Source of the DNA: an uncultured beta proteobacterium
Lineage (GTDB): Bacteria; Pseudomonadota; Gammaproteobacteria; Burkholderiales; SG8-41
Assembly (NCBI GenBank): GCA_902825845.1
Contig: CADECM010000053.1
Span: forward strand, 1,903 to 40,478
Length of the DNA: 38,576 nucleotides
Direction of reading: 5' to 3'
Every line of letters starts with the position of its first letter. Position 1 is the stretch's first letter. A model generated the notes under the pieces. The model made no database searches and was not told where the DNA came from. It saw nothing but the letters and a program-made list of their open reading frames with translations. Positions 6,748 through 14,934 of this stretch are shown piece by piece. The position numbers and the translations under genes are program-made.

Positions 6748-9700
6748 ATCGCGGCCGGCCGTGAAGTCCTTCAATCTGTCGGAATGGGCGCTGGCGCATC
6801 AGCAACTGGTGCTGTATTTCATCGTGGCGTTCCTGGCAGCCGGTGTGGTTGCCTATGGCCAGTTGGGGCAGGCGGAGGATCCCGAGTTTACGATCAAGGT
6901 GGTGGTGGTCAGCACGCTGTGGCCCGGCGCTTCCGCCGCGGAAGTCGAGCTGCAGATCACCGAGAAACTGGAAAAGAAACTGCAGGAAACGCCGTGGCTC
7001 GATCACGTGCGCAGTTTTTCGCGCCCCGGGCAATCGGTGATTTTTGTGCTGCTCAAGGATTACACGCCGCCGAAAGCGGTACCGGACGTGTGGTACCAGG
7101 TGCGCAAGAAGCTGGGGGATGTGCGGCAGACCCTGCCGCGCGGCGCGCAGGGGCCGTTTGTCAACGATGAATTCGGAGACACCTTCGGCACCATTTATGC
7201 GTTTACCGCGGACGGATTCTCCTACGCTCAGATGAAAGACCATGCCGAGCGCGCGCGGCTGGAACTGCTGCGCATACCGGATGTGGCCAAGGTCGAGCTG
7301 CTGGGCGAGCAGCCGGAAAAAATCTACATTGAGATTTCGCACCGCAAACTCGCCACGCTGGGCATCGATCCGCTGCAGATTTTCAACCTGTTGGACGCGC
7401 AGAACGCGATGACCCCGGCGGGCAGCGTGGAGACGGCGAGCGACCGCATCTATCTGCGGGTGGCGGGCGATTTCACCTCGGTGGAAAGTATCCGCGAGAT
7501 CGGCATTCGCGCCAACAATCGCCAGTTCCGTCTGGGTGATATTGCCAACGTTTACCGCGGTTATGCCGATCCGCCGTCGCTCAAGATGCGCTTCAAGGGG
7601 CAGGATGCGATCGGCCTTGCGGTGTCGATGGCCAAGGGCGGCGATATCATCCAGTTGGGCAGGCATCTGACGCCCGCGATCGAGCGCATCCGCGCGCAAT
7701 TGCCGCTGGGCCTGGAACTGCATTCGGTGGCGGACCAGCCGACCGTGGTCAAGCGCTCGGTGCGCGAGTTCATGCGCACGCTGATGGAGGCGGTGGGTAT
7801 TGTGCTGCTGGTGAGTTTTGTATCGCTGGGCTTTCGCACCGGGGTGGTGGTGGCGTTGTGCATTCCGCTGGTGCTGGCGGTAACGTTTCTGTTGATGAAG
7901 CTGTTCGCGATTGATCTGCAGCGCATTTCGCTCGGCGCCCTGATCATCGCGCTGGGCCTGCTGGTGGACGACGCCATCATTGCGGTGGAAATGATGGTGA
8001 ACAAAATGGAGCAGGGCTGGGAGCGCGCGCGCGCGGCGGGTTTTGCCTACACCAGCACGGCGTTTCCGATGCTCACCGGCACCCTGGTGACGGCGGCGGG
8101 TTTCCTGCCGGTGGGTTTTGCCAAGTCCGCGGCGGGCGAATACACGTTCTCGATATTCGCGGTGGTGACCATTGCGCTGCTGGTGTCGTGGGTGGTGGCG
8201 GTGGTCTTTACCCCGTATATCGGTTTCAAAATATTGCCCGGCCACGCGGTGCACGCGGACGCGCATGAAGACGCGGTGTACCAACGGCGCTTTTATGTGT
8301 TGTTTCGCCGCCTCGTCACGGGATGCGTCCGTTACCGCAAGACGGTGATGCTGCTGACGGCACTGCTGTTCGCCGCCGCGCTGGCGGGCTTTGCGCTGGT
8401 GGAGCAGCAGTTCTTTCCCTCATCGAACCGGCCCGAGGTGCTGGTCGATCTGGCGTTGCCCGAAGGCTCGTCGATGCGCGCCACACAGGCCGAAGTGCTG
8501 AAGCTGGAAAAGGTGCTGGCAAAGGACGACGACATCGAGCACTACTCGGTATACGTCGGCGGCGGCGCGCCGCGGTTTTATCTGCCGCTGGATATCCAAT
8601 TGCCGAATCCGGCGTTTGCACAGTTCGTGGTGCTGACCAGAAGCAATGACGCGCGCGAGCGCGTGTTCCAGCGCGTGCGCGAGGCGCTGGACCGTGACTT
8701 CCCCATGGTGCGCGGACGTGTCAATCGTCTGGAAAACGGCCCGCCGGTGGGCTATCCGGTGCAGTTTCGGGTGTCCGGCACCGATCCGGAGATGGTGAAA
8801 TCGATTGCGATGCAGGCGGCGGCGGTGGTGCGCGGCAATGCCAATGTGTTTAACGTGCATCTCGACTGGTTCGAGCGCGCCAAGGTGGTGAAACTCAACA
8901 TCGATCAGGACAAGGCGCGCGCGCTGAATATCAATTCGTCGCAGCTCGCCGCCGTGCTCAATTCGATACTCACCGGCTACAGCGTGACGTTCTTTCGGGA
9001 GGGCGACAAGCTGATCGAAGTGCTGGCGCGCGCGGAAGCGGCCGAGCGCATGGCCATCGGCGCGCTGGGCGACTACAACATTCCGCTGTCCGGTGGACGC
9101 ACCGTGCCGCTGTCGCAGCTGGTGACCATCACCTACGAACTGGAAGACGGCGTGGTATGGCGCCGCAATCGCCTGCCAACCGCCACCGTGCGCGCGGACC
9201 TGCAGGGCCATATCCAGGCGCCAGTGGTGACCGCGCAAATCGATCCGCTGTTGAATCCCCTGCGTGACACGCTGCCGCCGGGGTATTTCATCAACGTCGG
9301 CGGCGCGGTCGAGGAAAGTGCCAAGGGCCAGACCTCGGTGGCGGCGGTGATGCCGCTGATGGTTTTCGTGATAATCACGCTGCTGATGATTCAGCTGCAA
9401 AGCATCAGCCGCACGTTTCTGGTGTTGCTGACAGCGCCTTTGGGCCTGATCGGCGCGACGTTTTTTCTGCTGTTGTTTCACATCCCGTTCGGATTTGTGG
9501 CCATGCTGGGGGTGATTGCGCTGTCGGGCATGATCATGCGCAACTCGGTGATTCTGGTGGACCAGATCGAACAGGACATCGCCGCGGGCAAGGCCCCGTG
9601 GGACGCGATTATCGGCTCGACCGTGCGCCGCTTCCGGCCGATCATGCTGACCGCGGCGGCGGCCATTCTCGCAATGATTCCACTCACCCGCAGTGATTTC

Positions 9701-9823
9701 TGGGGGCCGATGGCGGTGGCGATCATGGGCGGCCTGTTGTTCGCCACGGTGCTGACATTGACCTTTTTGCCAGCCCTGTATGCGGCGTGGTTCAGGGTTC
9801 ATCCGGAAAAAATAATTGAATAA
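6731..9823 (+). CDS. RND efflux transporter, inner-membrane pump
   Basis: 1030-residue proton-driven RND pump of the AcrB/HAE type, exporting hydrophobic compounds from the periplasm and inner membrane. Length, 12-helix pattern and two large periplasmic loops fit. The TM4 proton-relay pair Asp413-Asp414 is present (GLLVDDAIIAVEMM). In the second half, GMIMRNSVILVDQIEQD aligns with the TM10 segment that carries the relay Lys in AcrB, but here the residue is Arg937. The GTG at 6731 overlaps the adaptor by 17 bases; a GTG at 6761 is an alternative and neither has a clear ribosome site. The specificity cannot be read from sequence; heavy-metal RND signatures are not obvious. The TTG of the next gene overlaps its stop. 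Confidence 0.93.
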   Translation: MPHTDESRPAVKSFNLSEWALAHQQLVLYFIVAFLAAGVVAYGQLGQAEDPEFTIKVVVVSTLWPGASAAEVELQITEKLEKKLQETPWLDHVRSFSRPGQSVIFVLLKDYTPPKAVPDVWYQVRKKLGDVRQTLPRGAQGPFVNDEFGDTFGTIYAFTADGFSYAQMKDHAERARLELLRIPDVAKVELLGEQPEKIYIEISHRKLATLGIDPLQIFNLLDAQNAMTPAGSVETASDRIYLRVAGDFTSVESIREIGIRANNRQFRLGDIANVYRGYADPPSLKMRFKGQDAIGLAVSMAKGGDIIQLGRHLTPAIERIRAQLPLGLELHSVADQPTVVKRSVREFMRTLMEAVGIVLLVSFVSLGFRTGVVVALCIPLVLAVTFLLMKLFAIDLQRISLGALIIALGLLVDDAIIAVEMMVNKMEQGWERARAAGFAYTSTAFPMLTGTLVTAAGFLPVGFAKSAAGEYTFSIFAVVTIALLVSWVVAVVFTPYIGFKILPGHAVHADAHEDAVYQRRFYVLFRRLVTGCVRYRKTVMLLTALLFAAALAGFALVEQQFFPSSNRPEVLVDLALPEGSSMRATQAEVLKLEKVLAKDDDIEHYSVYVGGGAPRFYLPLDIQLPNPAFAQFVVLTRSNDARERVFQRVREALDRDFPMVRGRVNRLENGPPVGYPVQFRVSGTDPEMVKSIAMQAAAVVRGNANVFNVHLDWFERAKVVKLNIDQDKARALNINSSQLAAVLNSILTGYSVTFFREGDKLIEVLARAEAAERMAIGALGDYNIPLSGGRTVPLSQLVTITYELEDGVVWRRNRLPTATVRADLQGHIQAPVVTAQIDPLLNPLRDTLPPGYFINVGGAVEESAKGQTSVAAVMPLMVFVIITLLMIQLQSISRTFLVLLTAPLGLIGATFFLLLFHIPFGFVAMLGVIALSGMIMRNSVILVDQIEQDIAAGKAPWDAIIGSTVRRFRPIMLTAAAAILAMIPLTRSDFWGPMAVAIMGGLLFATVLTLTFLPALYAAWFRVHPEKIIE

Positions 9824-10694
9824 AATCAAATACTTGGTTATTTTCGTTTGGCTGGGGTTGAGCAGCGCCCATGCGGCGATGCCGGAGACCGTGGAGTTCC
9901 CCAGCCGCGACGGGCGCTCGATGATTGTCGGCTACCTGTTCAAACCGGACACGGCGGGCCCGCATCCAGCGGTGGTGATGTTGCACGGCCGCGGCGGGCC
10001 GTATTCCTCGCTGCGGCCCGGCGTCATGTCCGCGGCCAATCTCACTGCGCGGCATCGTCTGTGGGGAAATTTCTGGGCCGCGCAGGGGTATCTGGCGCTG
10101 CACGTCGACAGCTTCGGCCCGCGCGGTTATCCACGCGGATTTGCCAAAGGCTCGTACAGTGCGCGGCCGGCGGCGGTGGATGAAAAGACCGTGCGCCCGC
10201 TCGATGCCTACGGCGCGCTGGATTATCTGCGCACGCGCCAGGATGTGATTGCCGACCGCATCGGTTTGCAGGGCTGGTCCAATGGCGGCATGACGCTGCT
10301 GTCTGCCATGGGTGCTGACGCGCCGCGCATCGCGCCGCACATGGCGGAGCGCGCGCGGCTGGCGGCGCCATCGCCTGCAAGCGACTTTCGCGCGGCGATC
10401 GCGCTCTACCCCAGCTGCGTCACGCAGCGCAAACAGGCGGACTATGCGCCGTACGCGCCGTTGCTGATCACGGCGGGCACCGATGATGACGAAGTGTCCC
10501 CCATGGTATGCCGCGACTTCGCCGCGCAGCAGCACGTGCGCGGTGCGGCGGTTGAATTCGTGTTGTATCAGGGTGCGCATCACGCCTACGATGAGCCGGG
10601 CAAGACCAAACAAAGCCACGCGCCCAACAAGGCGGCGATGCAGGACACGCTGCAGCAGGCACAGGCGTTTTTCCGCAAACATCTGCAACCTTAG
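9816..10694 (+). CDS. Exported dienelactone-hydrolase-family alpha/beta hydrolase
   Basis: 292 residues starting at a TTG that overlaps the pump stop by eight bases. A Sec signal (MNKIKYLVIFVWLGLSSAHA, cleavage near residue 20) points to the periplasm. The alpha/beta-hydrolase triad is visible: Ser155 in GWSNGG, Asp224 or Asp225 in TAGTDDDE, and His255/256 in GAHHAYD; LHGRGG (56-61) forms the oxyanion-hole loop. Classical dienelactone hydrolases use Cys as nucleophile, so this serine member may be an esterase or lactonase of unknown substrate. Cys201 and Cys232 could form a disulfide. Tight packing with the pump suggests co-expression. Codons 2-7 are copy 3 of the A/T-rich motif. Confidence 0.85.
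   Translation: MNKIKYLVIFVWLGLSSAHAAMPETVEFPSRDGRSMIVGYLFKPDTAGPHPAVVMLHGRGGPYSSLRPGVMSAANLTARHRLWGNFWAAQGYLALHVDSFGPRGYPRGFAKGSYSARPAAVDEKTVRPLDAYGALDYLRTRQDVIADRIGLQGWSNGGMTLLSAMGADAPRIAPHMAERARLAAPSPASDFRAAIALYPSCVTQRKQADYAPYAPLLITAGTDDDEVSPMVCRDFAAQQHVRGAAVEFVLYQGAHHAYDEPGKTKQSHAPNKAAMQDTLQQAQAFFRKHLQP
9821..9836 (+). repeat. A/T-rich start-associated motif, copy 3
   Basis: TAAAATCAAATACTTG, three bases different from TAAAAACAGATACTTA. Covers the pump stop codon and codons 2-7 of the hydrolase (encoding NKIKYL), directly after its TTG start. Confidence 0.5.
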
Positions 10695-10719
10695 CCGCAG
10701 TCATTTGGGTTTTAAAAAA

Positions 10720-12396
10720 GTGTTTAAAAACAGATACTTATATATTATTCTTGGGTTGCTGTGGCTGGCGCCCGTTGCCCCGCAGGCACAGGCGCAGCAA
10801 ACCGCTGCCATCGCATCGGCGCATCCGCTGGCCACCGAGGCAGGCCACGAAATCCTCAAACGCGGTGGCAACGCGTTCGACGCGGCGGTGGCGGTGGCCG
10901 CCGCGCTGGCGGTGGTGGAGCCGTATTCGTCGGGGCTGGGTGGCGGTGGTTTTTTTCTGCTGCATCGCGCGGCCGATGGCAGGCAGGTGATGATCGATGC
11001 GCGCGAGACTGCCCCCGCCGGCGTCAAGCGCGAGCACTATTTCGATGACAGCGGCGCGCCACGGCGCGGCGCGACCACGCAGGGCGGCACGGCGGCCGGC
11101 ATTCCCGGTGTGCCGGCGGGACTGGCGCATCTGGCGCAGCACTACGGCAAGCTGGGATTGCAGGACACGCTGGCGCCGGCGATCCGTCTGGCGCGCGACG
11201 GCTTTCCCGTCGACGCGCGTTTTGCGCGCATCGCCAAATTGCGTGAAGGCCTGTTGCGAAAATCGCCCGAGGCCGCGCGCCTGTTTCTCGTCGACGGCAA
11301 CGCGCCGCCACCCGGCCATCCACTCAAACAACCGCAACTGGCGCAGACGCTGGCCCTGCTGGCGAAGACGGGCGCAGCGGGCTTCTACGGTGGCGCGGTG
11401 GCGCAGGCGCTGGTCGACAGCGCCAATGCGGCGGGCGGCGCGTGGCAGTTGTCGGATCTGCAGCGCTATCGCGTGATCGAACGCGAACCGATGCGCATCC
11501 ACTATCGCGGCGCCACCATCACCACCGCGTCGTTGCCGTCGGCGGGCGGCATTGCGCTGACGCAGGCCTTTGGCATGTTGTCACAGCTCAAGCTGGACGG
11601 TGTATCTGATGCGCCTTCCGCGCACCTGATCGCGGAGGTGCTGCGGCGCGCGTTTCGCGATCGCGTGCAATTGGGCGATCCCGATCAGGCGCCGCTGCCG
11701 GTGGCACGACTTACGGAAATAAATTATATAAAACAATTAGTTACGTCGATATCGCCGGACCGGGCGAGCGCCAGCGATACGCTCGGCGCGGCGCCGGACG
11801 ACAAGGTGGAGCGCCGCAACACCACGCATTTTTCGGTGATCGATGCCGCAGGCAATCGCGTAGGCGCCACGCTTACCGTCAATCTGATCTTTGGCTCGGG
11901 CATCGTCGCCAAAGGCACGGGCGTGTTGCTCAATAACGAAATGGATGATTTCACGCTGCGCGCGGATCTGCCCAACAGCTTTCGCCTGCGCGGCGGCGAA
12001 GCGAATGCGATTGCGCCCGGCAAGCGGCCGTTGTCGAGCATGACGCCGACGTTTGTGGAGGACGAACGTGGCGTGCTGATCCTCGGCGCGCCGGGCGGAT
12101 CGCGCATCATCAGCATGGTGCTGCTCGGCGTGCTTGAGTATTTGCGCGTGCCGGAGGTCGATCTGCAACGTCTGGTGGCGTTGCCGCGCTACCACCATCA
12201 ATTCTGGCCGGACCGCATTGAAGTGGAACCCGAAGGTTTCAGCGCCGCGTGGCGCGCGGCGCTGAAGGACAAGGGACACATGATCGAATCGGCACGGCGC
12301 AACTGGGGCAATATGCAGGCGGTGTTCAAGGCGCGCGGCACAGGATTCACGCAGGCCGCCAGCGATCCGCGCGGCACCGGTGTGGCGTGGTATTAA
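10720..12396 (+). CDS. ggt: Gamma-glutamyltransferase, exported
   Basis: Cleaves the gamma-glutamyl bond of glutathione and related peptides in the periplasm; made as a precursor that self-cleaves into two subunits. From a GTG at 10720 it has 558 residues, with a signal peptide (MFKNRYLYIILGLLWLAPVA, cleavage near AQAQQ). Conserved parts: GLGGGGFFL (72-80), Arg95 in DARETAP, and the self-cleavage/nucleophile Thr368 in NTTHFSV. LNNEMDDF (404-411) precedes the PLSSMTP and GAPGGSRI loops, which bind substrate. All residues needed for activity appear intact. No Shine-Dalgarno is seen. The start carries copy 4 of the A/T-rich motif. Residues 332-344 (LTEINYIKQLVTS) are encoded by an unusually A/T-rich stretch (11715-11745) although the reading frame is unbroken. 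Confidence 0.93.
   Translation: MFKNRYLYIILGLLWLAPVAPQAQAQQTAAIASAHPLATEAGHEILKRGGNAFDAAVAVAAALAVVEPYSSGLGGGGFFLLHRAADGRQVMIDARETAPAGVKREHYFDDSGAPRRGATTQGGTAAGIPGVPAGLAHLAQHYGKLGLQDTLAPAIRLARDGFPVDARFARIAKLREGLLRKSPEAARLFLVDGNAPPPGHPLKQPQLAQTLALLAKTGAAGFYGGAVAQALVDSANAAGGAWQLSDLQRYRVIEREPMRIHYRGATITTASLPSAGGIALTQAFGMLSQLKLDGVSDAPSAHLIAEVLRRAFRDRVQLGDPDQAPLPVARLTEINYIKQLVTSISPDRASASDTLGAAPDDKVERRNTTHFSVIDAAGNRVGATLTVNLIFGSGIVAKGTGVLLNNEMDDFTLRADLPNSFRLRGGEANAIAPGKRPLSSMTPTFVEDERGVLILGAPGGSRIISMVLLGVLEYLRVPEVDLQRLVALPRYHHQFWPDRIEVEPEGFSAAWRAALKDKGHMIESARRNWGNMQAVFKARGTGFTQAASDPRGTGVAWY
10721..10740 (+). repeat. A/T-rich start-associated motif, copy 4 (20-mer)
   Basis: TGTTTAAAAACAGATACTTA, exact match to 5657-5676, in the same frame and position relative to the start codon (GTG here, TTG there). 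Confidence 0.8.
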
Positions 12397-12409
12397 CGTC
12401 CGTAAAGGC

Positions 12410-12471
12410 GTGAATGCGTGAATGCGTGAATGAGGTGCCGCCTTCACTCGTTCACTCGTTCACCCGTTCAC
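12410..12471. repeat. Short tandem/inverted repeat upstream of accA
   Basis: Three GTGAATGC-like units (12410-12433) face four TTCACTCG/TTCACCCG-like units (12443-12471) on the other arm. The result is a long imperfect hairpin of GTGAA(T/C)GMG units. It occupies most of the 89-base gap between the gamma-glutamyltransferase and accA and could end transcription or be a dispersed repeat. No U tract follows. Confidence 0.7.
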
Positions 12472-12485
12472 GGTATCATTCCCCC

Positions 12486-13454
12486 ATGAAACTGACCTTT
12501 CTCGAATTCGAAAAGCCTGTTGAGGACCTCGAAGCGCGCATTGAGGAATTGCGCTTCACGCAGGACGATTCGGCGGTGGATATTTCCGACGAGATTGCCA
12601 AGCTCACCAAGAAAAGCCAGGGCCTGACCCGGGATATCTACGCCAAGTTGTCGGCATGGCAGATTTCGCAGGTGGCGCGGCATCCGCAACGGCCGTACAC
12701 GCTGGATTACATCAACAGCCTGTTTACCGGTTTCGAGGAATTGCACGGCGACCGCACCTTCGGCGACGACCCCGCGATCGTCGGCGGCATGGCGCGCTTT
12801 AACGAACAGAATGTGGTGGTGATCGGGCACCAGAAAGGGCGCGACACCCGGGAGCGCACCGTGCGCAATTTCGGCATGCCCAGGCCGGAGGGGTACCGCA
12901 AGGCGCTGCGGCTGATGAAGCTGGCCGAGAAATTCGGCATGCCGGTGTTCACCTTCATCGATACGCCCGGCGCGTTTCCGGGCGTGGAAGCCGAAGAGCG
13001 CGGCCAGTCCGAGGCCATAGGCCGCAATCTGTATGCGATGGCCGAACTGAAGACACCGATCATCAGCACGGTGATCGGCGAAGGCGGCTCGGGCGGCGCG
13101 CTCGCCATCGCGGTGGGCGATGTGACACTGATGCTGCAGTACTCGACCTACTCGGTGATTTCACCCGAGGGCTGCGCCGCGATTTTGTGGAAAAGCGCGG
13201 ACAAGGCGCCGGAAGCCGCGGAAACGCTGGGCATCACCGCCACGCGTCTGAAAGCGCTGGGGCTGATCGACAAGATCGTGGCCGAGCCGCCCGGCGGCGC
13301 GCAGCGTGACCCTGACGCGATGATGGCGCTGTTGAAAAAAGCGCTGGCCGACAGCTGGCGCCAATTGCGCGAAAAGACGCTGGACGAACTGCTGGCCGCG
13401 CGCTTTGAGAAGTTGATGAGCTACGGCAAGTTCAAGGATACCGAAGGCAAATGA
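12486..13454 (+). CDS. accA: Acetyl-CoA carboxylase carboxyltransferase subunit alpha
   Basis: With AccD forms the carboxyltransferase that moves the carboxyl group from biotin to acetyl-CoA, giving malonyl-CoA for fatty-acid synthesis. The 322 residues from the ATG at 12486 match the usual length (about 320). The N-terminal helix ([20 protein letters not shown]), [40 protein letters not shown] and the oxyanion-forming [11 protein letters not shown] are all characteristic. The reading frame stays open upstream through the repeat at 12410-12471, but those codons are repeat-derived and the family begins at this Met. No strong ribosome site is visible. accB, accC and accD are not here. tilS follows after 70 bases, a neighbour pair seen in many proteobacteria. 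Confidence 0.97.
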   Translation: MKLTFLEFEKPVEDLEARIEELRFTQDDSAVDISDEIAKLTKKSQGLTRDIYAKLSAWQISQVARHPQRPYTLDYINSLFTGFEELHGDRTFGDDPAIVGGMARFNEQNVVVIGHQKGRDTRERTVRNFGMPRPEGYRKALRLMKLAEKFGMPVFTFIDTPGAFPGVEAEERGQSEAIGRNLYAMAELKTPIISTVIGEGGSGGALAIAVGDVTLMLQYSTYSVISPEGCAAILWKSADKAPEAAETLGITATRLKALGLIDKIVAEPPGGAQRDPDAMMALLKKALADSWRQLREKTLDELLAARFEKLMSYGKFKDTEGK

Positions 13455-13524
13455 TGCCGGCGTCCTGAGGCGCAAGTGTGCCGCGCAATTCTCGTGCTGC
13501 TGTTTCCCCGGATGAAGCGTTTGT

Positions 13525-14934
13525 ATGACACGTAACGCCAGGATGTCGAACGTCAAGTCCAAGCGTGCAGGCGGGCGCGCCGGCGGCGCGTTGCCGCGGC
13601 GCATCGAGGCGGTGCTCGGCGCGCTGGCCGCGCCCGGTGCCCGCTTGTGCGTGGGCCTGAGCGGCGGGGTCGATTCGGTGGTGTTGCTGGATTTGCTGGC
13701 GGCGCTGGCGCCGCGCCATCAATGGCAGGTGTCGGCCATTCATGTGAACCACCAACTGAGTCCCAACGCCGATGCGTGGTCGCGCTTTTGCCGCCGGCTG
13801 TGCCGCGACCGGGGCATTCCGCTGCGCGTGGTCAAAGTGACGGTGCCGCGCGGCGACAGCGTCGAAGCGGCCGCGCGCGAAGCGCGCTATGGCGCATATC
13901 GCCGGCAGCGCGCCGACAATATCGTGCTCGCGCAGCATCAGGATGATCAGGCGGAAACGGTGTTGCTGCAGTTGCTGCGGGGTGCGGGTGTGAAGGGCCT
14001 GGCGGCGATGCCGCTGGCGCGTGCCGACCCGCTGCGGCCGGGGTTGCGCGTGCTGCGTCCGCTGCTGGATGCAACCCGGCGCGAGATCGAGGCGTATGCG
14101 GCGCAGCACGGCTTGCGCTGGGTGGAGGATGAGAGCAACGAGGACAGCGGTTATCTGCGCAATTTTTTGCGCCGAGACATCCTGCCGCGTCTGGAAGCGC
14201 GGGTGCCGGCGTATCGCGCGACGCTGTCGCGCGCGGCCGCACAGATGGCGGAGGCCGCGGTGCTGCTGGATGCGCTGGCGCAGATGGACGGCGCCCCGGC
14301 GCCGGGCGCGGCCGTCCTGCCGCTGTCCACGCTCAACGCGCTCGCGCCGGCGCGGGCGCGCAACCTGCTGCGCTACGTCATGGCACAACACGGCTTGCCG
14401 ATGCCGCAGTCACAGCAGCTCGACGAGGCGCTGCGTCAGGCACTGGAAGCGAAGGCCGATGCGCGCCTGTGCGTGAACCTGGGCGCATGCAGCTTGCGCC
14501 GCTACCGCGGCGAATTGCATCTGCTGGCGCACGCAGTGCCGCCGGCGCTGCCCGGCTCGACGGTCAACCGGCCGTGGCACGGCGAGAGCAGCGTGGCGGT
14601 GCCGGAGTGGCGCGGCGTATTGCAGATGCGGCGCCGCCGCGGCACCGGCATCGATCTGCAGAAATTGCTGGCGCAGCCGGTCACCCTGCGCGCACGCCAC
14701 GGAGGTGAAAGACTGCAACCGGAAGCGGCGCGGCCGCGCCGCGCGCTCAAGGATCTGTTTCAGATGCAGGGCGTGCCGCCGTGGCGGCGCGACAGCCTGC
14801 CGCTGTTGTGGTCGGGCGAGCGCCTGGTGTGGGTGGCGGGCGTGGGTATCGACTGCGCGTTCCGCGCCCGCGCGGGGGCGCCCGGCGTGATGCCGCGCTG
14901 GGTGGAGCGCGCGGGCGGGGCTGCCGCGTCATGA
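13525..14934 (+). CDS. tilS: tRNA(Ile)-lysidine synthase
   Basis: Modifies C34 of the tRNA-Ile CAU anticodon to lysidine with ATP and lysine, switching it from Met to Ile identity; essential in nearly all bacteria. The 469 residues contain the PP-loop ATPase motif SGGVDS (46-51), the HVNHQLSPNAD segment, and the QHQDDQAETVLLQLLRG signature. A substrate-binding middle domain and the C-terminal TilS domain follow (ARHGGERLQPEAARPRRALK, then WRRDSLPLLWSGERLVWVAGVG). A Met at 13543 is an alternative start. The last codon overlaps the ATG of the sensor kinase gene (ATGA), so the two may be translated in a coupled way although their functions are unrelated. Confidence 0.95.
   Translation: MTRNARMSNVKSKRAGGRAGGALPRRIEAVLGALAAPGARLCVGLSGGVDSVVLLDLLAALAPRHQWQVSAIHVNHQLSPNADAWSRFCRRLCRDRGIPLRVVKVTVPRGDSVEAAAREARYGAYRRQRADNIVLAQHQDDQAETVLLQLLRGAGVKGLAAMPLARADPLRPGLRVLRPLLDATRREIEAYAAQHGLRWVEDESNEDSGYLRNFLRRDILPRLEARVPAYRATLSRAAAQMAEAAVLLDALAQMDGAPAPGAAVLPLSTLNALAPARARNLLRYVMAQHGLPMPQSQQLDEALRQALEAKADARLCVNLGACSLRRYRGELHLLAHAVPPALPGSTVNRPWHGESSVAVPEWRGVLQMRRRRGTGIDLQKLLAQPVTLRARHGGERLQPEAARPRRALKDLFQMQGVPPWRRDSLPLLWSGERLVWVAGVGIDCAFRARAGAPGVMPRWVERAGGAAAS

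Noticed and set aside
6635..8284. Long minus-strand open frame opposite the RND pump
   Set aside because: Low-complexity His/Arg-rich translation with no domain; it is the mirror of a well-supported RND gene in GC-rich DNA. The same holds for 8420-9829, 13432-14391 and 15918-16925 on the minus strand.
12410..12471. CRISPR-like array
   Set aside because: Units are about 8 bases, adjacent and inverted, with no unique spacers and no cas genes.
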